This document shows positions 6,043-11,294 of a stretch of DNA of 11,294 nt, piece after piece. Location: contig NZ_JAIVFR010000107.1 in NCBI RefSeq assembly GCF_020829685.1, positions 1 to 11,294 on the forward strand. The letters run 5' to 3'. The stretch's first letter is position 1. Each line of letters opens with the position of its first letter. This DNA comes from Nostoc sp. CHAB 5715 (GTDB taxonomy: Bacteria > Cyanobacteriota > Cyanobacteriia > Cyanobacteriales > Nostocaceae). The notes beneath the pieces are model-generated. The model was not told the DNA's origin and searched no databases. It worked only from the letters and a program-made list of their open reading frames with translations. Both the position numbers and the translations under genes were made by a program.

Positions 6043-8563
6043 TAGTCCCCTCGACTTTTGCCACTTCCAGCATTGTCTTTAAAACTGAATCTGGATTCAG
6101 ACTAATTGAGTCAATTCCTTGTTCAACCAAAAACTGGGCAAATTCTGGATAGTCGCTGGGTGCTTGTCCACAAATGCCGATTTTGCGATCGCATTTTTTC
6201 GCCGCTTCTATGGCCATTTTTACCATTCGTTTCACAGCTAGACTGCGTTCATCAAACAATCTCGCTACCAACGCCGAATCCCTATCTATCCCCAATGTCA
6301 GCTGAGTTAAATCATTAGAACCAATGGAGAAGCCATCAAATACGTCAGCAAATTCCTCAGCCAGAATAACATTACTGGGCAACTCACACATCACATAAAC
6401 CTGCAAGTCGTTAACACCTTGCTTTAAACCGTTTTTTGCCATCTCTGCTAAAACCAACCGCCCTTCATCGGGAGTGCGACAAAACGGAATCATCGGAATA
6501 ACATTCGTCAAACCCATTTCTTCCCGTACCCGCTTGATAGCATGACATTCTAGAGCAAAAGCTTCCCTGTAGCCTTCATCATAGTAACGCGCCGCCCCCC
6601 GCCAACCCAGCATTGGGTTTTCTTCATGGGGTTCAAACTGTCGCCCACCTAACAAATTGGCATATTCATTACTTTTGAAATCTGACATTCGCACAATTAC
6701 TGGTTTGGGATAAAATGCCGCTGCAATTCTACCTATGCCTTGGGCTAATTTATCTACAAAATATTGGGGTTTTTCATCGTAAAGTGCAGTAATTTCAGCA
6801 ATTTTAGCTTTGACAAATTCATCTTTTAACAAGTCATAGTGAATTAATGCCATTGGATGAATTTGAATTTGGTTAGCGATGATAAATTCTGTCCGTGCTA
6901 AACCGACTCCATCGTTGGGAATTGCAGATAAACTCAATGCTTCTTGGGGATTACCCACATTCATTAAAATTTGAGTGCGGGTGCGGGGTAAGTTCTCTAA
7001 AGGAACTTCTTCCACTTCAAAAGGTAATAAGCCTGCATAAACTTTTCCCTCTTCCCCTTCAGCACAAGAAATTGTTACCTCTTGACCGGGTTTTAAAATT
7101 TCTGTAGCATTGCCGCATCCCACGATCGCAGGTACACCCAATTCTCGCGCAATAATTGCTGCATGGCATGTCCTACCACCAGAATTGGTGACAATTGCAC
7201 TTGCGCGTTTCATAATTGGTTCCCAATCCGGGTCAGTTCTCTCTGTCACCAAAACTTCCCCAACTTGGAACTGGTCGAGTTTCTGAACATCTAAAATTAG
7301 CCGTGCTTTCCCTTGACTAATCGCTTCCCCAATCGCCCGTCCCGTAACAAGAGGGATTGGCGAGTCGTCGGTAGAGACGCGATTAATCGCGTCTATACTG
7401 GGGAGTGGAGATTGGAAAGTTTTTTCCCCATTCCCTATTCCCCATTCCCTATTCCCCAATAACAACCGATAACTCCGCAACACATTTCCCGTCTTCTGCG
7501 ACTGCACGGTTTCAGGACGTGCTTGCACAATAAAAAGTTGGTTAGTAATTCCATCTTTTGCCCACTCGATATCCATTGGAGTGGAAATACCGTGGATTTG
7601 GGAATAATGGTCTTCAATTAAACACGCCCAAGTTCCTAGTTGTAAAATCTCTTCATCACTCAGGGCAAATTTACCTCTTTCGCTGGGCAAAACAGACACA
7701 TTTTTTGTAAATTTGGAGCCATCATCATAGATCATTTTCAGCTCTTTGCTGCCCAATTTTTTATCGATAATTGGGCGAAAACCAGCTTTTAAAGTTGGTT
7801 TAAAAACATAGTATTCATCGGGATTTACAGACCCTTGAACAACATTTTCACCTAAACCGTAGGCGGCTGTAATCAGTGCAGCATCCTTAAACCCGGTTTC
7901 TGTATCAATGGAGAACATCACCCCAGAGGTTGCTAAGTCAGAGCGCACCATTTTTTGCACACCCACAGCCAGAGCAATGCTAAAGTGGTCAAATCCCTTG
8001 GTGTGGCGATAAGAAATGGCGCGATCGGTAAATATGGAAGCAAAGCATTTATGACAAGCTGCTAAAACTCCTTCAGCGCCGACAACGTTGAGGTAAGTTT
8101 CCTGCTGTCCAGCAAAACTAGCATCTGGAAGGTCTTCGGCAGTGGCGCTAGAACGGACTGCAACATCTGTCTCTGCATTGTATTGTTCACACAAGCTCTG
8201 GTAAGCTTTCGCGATCGCCTCTCGCAATTCTACAGGAAATGGGGTGTGGATTAATAGCGATCGCGCTTTTTTCCCCCGTTCTCGTAAGTTTTTGACATCC
8301 TCAACATCTAAGTCAGCAAAGAGTTTGCGTAGCTTTGCTTCTAAACCTGCTGATTGAATAAAATAACGATAAGCGTAAGCCGTGGTGGCGAATCCTGTGG
8401 GAACGTTAATACCTTTGGGCGTTAGCTGTTGAATCATTTCGCCCAGTGAAGCATTTTTACCACCAACTACGGGGATATCAGCAATACCAACTTCATCAAA
8501 CCACAAGATGAGCGATCGCTCTTGGGAAGATTGAGATAATGTGTTTTTAGATACTGTAGTCAT
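6035..8563 (-). CDS. ppsA: Phosphoenolpyruvate synthase (pyruvate, water dikinase)
   Basis: An 842-residue enzyme converting pyruvate, ATP and water to phosphoenolpyruvate, AMP and phosphate, a cytoplasmic gluconeogenic step. Domains in order: ATP-binding PPDK_N domain (about 20-355; GGKNASLGEM at 34-43, VRSSATAEDLPDASFAGQQE at 136-155, FIVQARPETV at 344-353); phosphohistidine swivel domain (about 405-515) with catalytic His467 in GGRTCHAAIIARELG; C-terminal TIM barrel (about 530-830) with CELPSN, SIGSNDLTQLTLGIDRD and Cys798 in KIGICGQAPSD. ATG 8563 has AAAAGG about 7 bases upstream. Residues 370-401 are not family sequence: they are translated heptamer repeats and an inverted repeat, sitting in the flexible linker between the first two domains and leaving about 810 native residues. 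All catalytic motifs are intact, so activity is plausible. Confidence 0.96.
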   Translation of the reverse strand: MTTVSKNTLSQSSQERSLILWFDEVGIADIPVVGGKNASLGEMIQQLTPKGINVPTGFATTAYAYRYFIQSAGLEAKLRKLFADLDVEDVKNLRERGKKARSLLIHTPFPVELREAIAKAYQSLCEQYNAETDVAVRSSATAEDLPDASFAGQQETYLNVVGAEGVLAACHKCFASIFTDRAISYRHTKGFDHFSIALAVGVQKMVRSDLATSGVMFSIDTETGFKDAALITAAYGLGENVVQGSVNPDEYYVFKPTLKAGFRPIIDKKLGSKELKMIYDDGSKFTKNVSVLPSERGKFALSDEEILQLGTWACLIEDHYSQIHGISTPMDIEWAKDGITNQLFIVQARPETVQSQKTGNVLRSYRLLLGNREWGIGNGEKTFQSPLPSIDAINRVSTDDSPIPLVTGRAIGEAISQGKARLILDVQKLDQFQVGEVLVTERTDPDWEPIMKRASAIVTNSGGRTCHAAIIARELGVPAIVGCGNATEILKPGQEVTISCAEGEEGKVYAGLLPFEVEEVPLENLPRTRTQILMNVGNPQEALSLSAIPNDGVGLARTEFIIANQIQIHPMALIHYDLLKDEFVKAKIAEITALYDEKPQYFVDKLAQGIGRIAAAFYPKPVIVRMSDFKSNEYANLLGGRQFEPHEENPMLGWRGAARYYDEGYREAFALECHAIKRVREEMGLTNVIPMIPFCRTPDEGRLVLAEMAKNGLKQGVNDLQVYVMCELPSNVILAEEFADVFDGFSIGSNDLTQLTLGIDRDSALVARLFDERSLAVKRMVKMAIEAAKKCDRKIGICGQAPSDYPEFAQFLVEQGIDSISLNPDSVLKTMLEVAKVEGTNS
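7361..7457. repeat. Repeat insertion inside ppsA: heptamer tandem array plus 20-bp palindrome
   Basis: At 7426-7457 the heptamers CCCCATT and CCCTATT alternate twice and end in CCCC, a short tandemly repeated repetitive (STRR-type) array known from heterocystous cyanobacteria. At 7375-7394 lies the perfect palindrome AGACGCGATTAATCGCGTCT, a common intergenic hairpin in such genomes. The whole block is read through in frame by ppsA as about 32 residues (GNREWGIGNGE ... DAINRVSTDDS). Confidence 0.8.
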
Positions 8564-8700
8564 AATTACCTTTTAAGTTTATACTCAGTTTGTCAGTGTG
8601 TAACCGCTAGTATATTTTTCCTATATTCAATTTTATATTTTGCAGCCACTGGGTGATTTTAGATTGTGTAATTAAATACCATATAGTCCAGAAATAACAA

Positions 8701-9052
8701 TTATTCGGGATAATGGCTCTTTCGTAATATCGGATACAATGCATAATATAGTTTGCGTGCAATGAATGCTACATGACCTTTTGACAGAAGGTATTGGCCA
8801 TAACTATGGGTTGTTTCAACTCCAAAGCCCATGCGCTGGAGTTCACTTTCAACTAGTACTACCCAGCCCTCTCCTTCAGTGAAGCCCTTATACCAATTCA
8901 CAATTCGCAATTCACAATTAAAAAACTTAGAGATAGCTAGCCTTTCAGGGTTTACATCTGTTTCATAATTTTAGTGAATTGGTATTACTTGTGCTTCCTT
9001 GTGCGACTTGTCCTGTCGTTGCAATGTCGAATATGAATACACTCCCAGGAGT
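8701..9052 (-). pseudogene. Remnant of a class I SAM-dependent methyltransferase gene, split by a MITE
   Basis: On the minus strand, 9052-8988 encodes TPGSVFIFDIATTGQVAQGSTS. After removal of the 94-bp MITE and one TTA duplication it continues in the same frame as KGFTEGEGWVVLVE, then SELQRMGFGVETTHSYGQYL and HVAFIARK to the stop at 8701. PGG-x-FIFD is the typical strand-4/5 region of class I methyltransferases, and the ending fits the C-terminal strands. From memory of the family about 50 residues between VVLVE and SELQRMGF are missing, and the whole SAM-binding N-terminus is replaced by the 9052-9362 element. An open frame to 8910 is only apparent because the MITE end supplies an ATG. Family assignment is moderately sure, gene death very sure. 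Confidence 0.65.
8891..8984. mobile_element. 94-bp MITE with TACCAATTCAC ends and TTA target duplication
   Basis: TACCAATTCAC at 8891-8901 and GTGAATTGGTA at 8974-8984 are perfect 11-bp inverted termini. Direct TTA copies flank the element at 8888-8890 and 8985-8987. It encodes nothing, and its left part holds short ATTCACAATT/ATTCGCAATT repetitions. The termini differ from the 164-bp MITE, but both use a TTA target. Excising it restores the reading frame of the surrounding methyltransferase remnant. Confidence 0.8.
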
Positions 9053-9362
9053 TACAGCAGTTTTCATGTATTTGAACCACATCTGTCGTAAGGGCACAGC
9101 ATTGCTCATTGGTGTCAACTTAAGCTATAAATAGCTTAACTGTTGGCTTCCACGCCCGCCTAGAACTAAAGTTCAAGGCTAATAGCTAAAGTCTACTGAA
9201 GTAGACTAAAGATTTTTGGCTATATTTAGTCATCTAAAGATGACTTTCGCTATTAGCAAGGAACTTCAGTTCCTTGCGGGACATGGCTTTTACGTTAAGT
9301 TGACACGTATGACCATTGCTGTGCCCCTACCACGTGGTCTATTTACCTGAAAATAGCTGTAA
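9052..9362. mobile_element. 311-bp element with about 70-bp imperfect inverted arms
   Basis: The left arm 9052-9123 (TTACAGCAGTTTTCATGTA ... GGGCACAGCATTGCTCAT ... GTGTCAACTTA) matches the reverse complement of the right arm 9296-9362 (TTACAGCTATTTTCAGGTA ... GGGGCACAGCAATGGTCAT ... GTGTCAACTTA) with scattered changes and a small gap. The centre contains TAAGCTAT/ATAGCTTA (9121-9138) and palindrome cluster copy 2. No transposase is encoded and I see no clear target duplication. It replaces the front of the methyltransferase remnant. The rest of the gap, 9363-9448, has nothing I can support. Confidence 0.65.
9155..9280. repeat. Composite palindrome cluster, copy 2
   Basis: Same order of stems as at 4233-4357 with different bases. 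CCCGC (9155-9159) with GCGGG (9276-9280); GAACT/AGTTC (9163-9174) inside GCCT/AGGC; long-range GCTAATAGC (9178-9186) with GCTATTAGC (9249-9257); inside it AGTCTAC/GTAGACT (9190-9207) and AGTCATCT/AGATGACT (9228-9245); then perfect GCAAGGAACT/AGTTCCTTGC (9256-9277). Confidence 0.78.
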
Positions 9363-9448
9363 GGTATTATATATGCGGTGGAATTGAACAAGAATTTGGC
9401 GATCGTTGTCTGAATCAAAAGGTAGCTGAGGCATTCACCAATCGATAC

Positions 9449-10195
9449 TTATTGCCTCTTCACAGCAATCGTATAACTAGGTAAATGTGAGGCATCTGTT
9501 TGAGTTTTCACAAGTCGCAAGTCATTATCTATATATAAATGCTTAAACACTTGAGAAGTTACTAAGGATGTTTTTTGAAATCCATTAACATGATTTATCT
9601 CTATATTTTCTAATTTTAGAGTTTTAGGTAAAAGCCCTTTCGAGGTGTTCAGTTTGACTTTATTGTTAACTACATGAGTAAACCAGTTGTAGACTGATTC
9701 TAAAGTTAGAGGAATTTCTCTATTTGTAAAAGCCTGAAATCTATCAATATTTTGAAGATACCATTTACCATTTTGAACTCCATATTTTTGGATCAACATG
9801 AAATCATAAGCTGGTAATCTTGATTGAAAATTCTGGGATAAAGACTGCTCTTTTCCCATTATATAGCGAGCTATACTGGCACAGTAACCATCATGCTGGA
9901 AAATTTGGAAGGACTGCTCTTGTATTCTTTGCGGTAAACTTTCATGAAACGATATTGTAGACCAGATTGGTGTCCAAACACCCACTAAAAGCCGTAGTTG
10001 CTCTGTAACACTGAAAACAGGATTTTGTTGGCTCAATTTGATAAAATAGGGAAGCAATTCAGTTTTATAAAATTTTATTTCGTCATTTAAAGCTTCTGGA
10101 TTTCGACCTTGAACTCGTGCCAAAATTTCATTTTTAAATTTTAGTTTTTTTGGAGCACTTAATTGATTTTTCAGTAAGAGGTCGAACATTACCAT
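9449..10195 (-). CDS. Hypothetical protein, weak resemblance to PAP/fibrillin family
   Basis: A 248-residue cytoplasmic-looking protein without signal peptide or membrane segment. Frame, composition and length look genuinely coding. An N-terminal helical part (about 15-60, NEILARVQGRNPEALNDEIK) leads into LRLLVGVWTPIWSTISF (67-83) and SFQIFQHDGYCASIARYIMG, whose order recalls the helix, LL-G-W and beta-strand layout of plastid-lipid-associated PAP/fibrillin proteins; a conserved KWYLQNID segment follows. I am not sure of this assignment. The start could be ATG 10195 or ATG 10189: AAAAAGG ends only 3 bases before the first but about 9 before the second, favouring 10189 (MFDLLLKNQ). It stands alone between the 311-bp element and a repeat-filled upstream region. 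Confidence 0.82.
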   Translation of the reverse strand: MVMFDLLLKNQLSAPKKLKFKNEILARVQGRNPEALNDEIKFYKTELLPYFIKLSQQNPVFSVTEQLRLLVGVWTPIWSTISFHESLPQRIQEQSFQIFQHDGYCASIARYIMGKEQSLSQNFQSRLPAYDFMLIQKYGVQNGKWYLQNIDRFQAFTNREIPLTLESVYNWFTHVVNNKVKLNTSKGLLPKTLKLENIEINHVNGFQKTSLVTSQVFKHLYIDNDLRLVKTQTDASHLPSYTIAVKRQ

Positions 10196-10332
10196 TTACC
10201 TTTTTCTCATTTTTTTAGATGACTTGGTTGGTAAGTATTAAAAACTGCTGAGTTTAGCGCTCATAAAGGTATAATTTATTCTTGCATCTGGAATATCATG
10301 CCTGCATAATTACTTATAATAAAAGAACTCTA

Positions 10333-10440
10333 CCCCTGATGTATTAGAAATCTAGTTCCCTCCTCAATACATCGGGGAGCCACTGCGTTGGGCGGCTCTG
10401 CCGACAGCCAAGCAAGTGGCGTGAGGGTTAGGGAGGGGTA
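10333..10440. repeat. Nested repeat: 46-bp palindrome inside an older CCCC/GGGG repeat
   Basis: CCCCTGATGTATT (10333-10345) pairs with AATACATCGGGG (10366-10377), and the following GAGGGTTAGGGAGGGG continues a repeat type common in Nostoc genomes. It is interrupted at 10377-10422 by GAGCCACTGCG ... AAGCAAGTGGCGT, the same imperfect palindrome as at 1415-1459. The surrounding interval 10196-10747 holds no gene. Its other contents are the inverted repeat copy at 10478-10550, a CRP-like site and a terminator. Confidence 0.7.
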
Positions 10441-10477
10441 AAACCTACGTTTAAACCCAGATGAGTAAACTGTTTCA

Positions 10478-10550
10478 GACTTGTGTGTACACCGTAGGCT
10501 TGCAGGGTGGGGTTCTTCGGGTTTAATAAGTAATCAAGCAAACATGATAT
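10478..10550 (-). repeat. Dispersed repeat, inverted copy of 3694-3794
   Basis: Read on the minus strand, it goes ATATCATGTTTGCTTGATTA, ACTTATTAAACCC, GAAGAACCCCACC, GCAAGCCTACGG and GTACACACAAGTC, following the same order as 3694-3794. Its end overlaps a further inverted pair: AATAAGTAATCAAGCA (10525-10540) and AGTAAAGC (10555-10562) against GCTTTACT (10595-10602) and TGCTTGATATTACTTA (10602-10617). Confidence 0.72.
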
Positions 10551-10634
10551 AAAAAGTAAAGCTTTTTTGCCTATCTTTTTAACAGTTATTGGGCGCTTTA
10601 CTGCTTGATATTACTTATTTTACTTACAAAATTG

Positions 10635-10650
10635 TGTGATCCAGATCACT
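10635..10650. promoter_or_regulatory. CRP-like palindrome
   Basis: TGTGATCCAGATCACT agrees with the CRP consensus TGTGA-N6-TCACA at nine of ten positions and is close to sites described for cyanobacterial cAMP receptor proteins (SyCRP1, AnCrpA). On the minus strand it lies about 440 bases upstream of the 9449-10195 gene, with the repeats of 10333-10550 in between, so any link to that gene may have been broken by repeat insertion. A chance match is possible. Confidence 0.4.
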
Positions 10651-10688
10651 GTAAACTAAAATATATTGAAGAAGTATTTAGAAAAATG

Positions 10689-10728
10689 AAGTGCGAAGGA
10701 TGAATGAAAATTTTGCTCCTTCGCACTT
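10689..10728 (-). terminator. Rho-independent terminator of the CBM20-containing gene
   Basis: AAGTGCGAAGGA (10689-10700) and TCCTTCGCACTT (10717-10728) form a perfect 12-bp stem with a 16-base loop, 20 bases after the stop codon at 10748. On the minus strand the stem is followed by CATTTTTC, a short T-run. The position and strand suit the gene at 10748. Confidence 0.7.
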
Positions 10729-10747
10729 TATTGTTTATCTAAAATTT

Positions 10748-11294
10748 CTACGATTCTCTTCCCGATGCCCAGGTATCACGCCATTTTACAGTGCCTTCTT
10801 TCGCAATCACCCAACGACGATTTACCAGATTTTCGCGCAGGGGCGATCGCCCTTCCCGCCACATGGCATATTTATAAGCAATCAGCTTACCAGCACTCTC
10901 ATCAAAGGGAATCTCGGCAAACCAAGTATTGGTGTTGATGTACTCTAAGGGATAGGCTTTGTTGATATCCCAGTTACCCAACTCTGGGCAATCTCCAATT
11001 ACCACAATGGTTTCACCAGGTTGGGTCTGCACGCCCTTGGTTTGTTCACCCGTGAAACGGTACTCAAAACGCAGTCTGTAATAAGAATAGGGTTTGTGGT
11101 AGTACATGTGTCCAAACTTGCCGTCAAATTGCTCATACTGATCATAAGCCAGTCTGATCATCCCATCCTCTACCCTGAAGGTATTCTTGTAGTTATCATT
11201 CAGATCATGTCCGGCTATCTTGATGTCCCAACCGGTCAGGTCCTTTCCGTTAAACAATTGCTCCCATTCTTCTTTTTTAGTTTTTTGAGCCTTC
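10748..11294 (-). CDS. Chimeric protein: DUF1080-type domain start joined to a CBM20 starch-binding domain, N-terminus beyond right edge
   Basis: The frame is open through the right edge (it enters as KAQKTKKEEWEQLFNGK) and stops at 10748; the first internal start would be a TTG at 11257, so the true start lies outside. The right part (11294 to about 11035) reads LFNGKDLTGWDIKIAGHDL, NTFRVEDGMIRLAYDQYEQF, HMYYHKPYSYYRLRFEYRF: the first half of a DUF1080 (3-keto-disaccharide hydrolase, PF06439) domain in a form I associate with Bacteroidetes. At GEQTKG it switches to TQPGETIVVIGDCPELGNWD and FAEIPFDESAGKLIAYKYAMW, a CBM20 starch-binding domain (PF00686) whose first strand is missing, running to a natural end. 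Arginine codons also shift, from mixed AGR/CGN to mostly CGN, and the only HIP1 site is on the CBM20 side. Either a recent gene fusion or an artefactual join. Confidence 0.75.
   Translation of the reverse strand, partial: KAQKTKKEEWEQLFNGKDLTGWDIKIAGHDLNDNYKNTFRVEDGMIRLAYDQYEQFDGKFGHMYYHKPYSYYRLRFEYRFTGEQTKGVQTQPGETIVVIGDCPELGNWDINKAYPLEYINTNTWFAEIPFDESAGKLIAYKYAMWREGRSPLRENLVNRRWVIAKEGTVKWRDTWASGRES

Noticed and set aside
7435..7617. Short minus-strand frame within ppsA
   Set aside because: Alternative frame of ppsA ending in the heptamer repeats; no independent support.
8701..8910. A 69-codon minus-strand gene
   Set aside because: Its ATG and first codons come from the MITE end; the remainder is a decayed methyltransferase tail.
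9370..9480. Plus-strand open stretch reading CGGIEQEFGDRCLNQKVAEA
   Set aside because: No start, no recognisable family, and it runs into the 3' end of the opposite-strand gene; too short to support.
10691..10948. Plus-strand frame of 85 codons
   Set aside because: It begins in the terminator stem and runs antisense to the CBM20 domain.

Overview
The window looks like chromosomal DNA from a filamentous, heterocyst-type (Nostoc/Calothrix-like) cyanobacterium. Nine GCGATCGC (HIP1) palindromes are visible (starting at 945, 2880, 3904, 4383, 6185, 8211, 8257, 8512 and 10843). There are also pentapeptide-repeat proteins with a cyanobacterial N-terminal module, xisH/xisI pairs, heptamer tandem repeats, and an unusually dense load of small dispersed palindromic repeats. 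No tRNA, rRNA or CRISPR array was seen.

Layout. 1-2270: two related minus-strand pentapeptide-repeat genes, the first membrane-anchored and running off the left edge, the second apparently soluble, separated by a nested repeat cluster. 2496-3710: a plus-strand FAD/NAD(P)-dependent oxidoreductase of the type often fused to SelD, here without a SelD domain and ending inside a dispersed repeat. Immediately after it lies the C-terminal stub of a sensor histidine kinase (3844-4038). 4240-5991: two tandem minus-strand xisH-xisI modules. The downstream module has an intact xisI, but its xisH has lost its catalytic core and carries a 164-bp MITE; the upstream module is intact. 6035-8563: ppsA (phosphoenolpyruvate synthase), with an in-frame insertion of repeat DNA in an interdomain linker. 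8701-9362: the wreck of a probable methyltransferase gene, split by a 94-bp MITE and bounded by a 311-bp inverted-repeat element that contains a palindrome cluster. 9449-10195: a conserved-looking hypothetical gene with weak resemblance to PAP/fibrillin proteins. 10196-10747: repeats, a CRP-like palindrome and a terminator. 10748-right edge: a chimeric reading frame joining the start of a DUF1080-type domain to a CBM20 starch-binding domain.

How it fits together. This is not one pathway but a region shaped by small repeats and MITEs. Repeats have provided the end of one gene, extended another in frame, and interrupted two more. The most informative part is the xisHI pair. Removing the MITE and one copy of its 3-bp target duplication restores the start of xisH exactly. 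The catalytic half of that xisH is deleted, yet its partner xisI stays open and is about 95% identical to the second copy over its 3' half. That is the pattern expected if XisI has value without its cognate XisH, for example as an immunity or antitoxin-like partner; this is an inference, not an observation.
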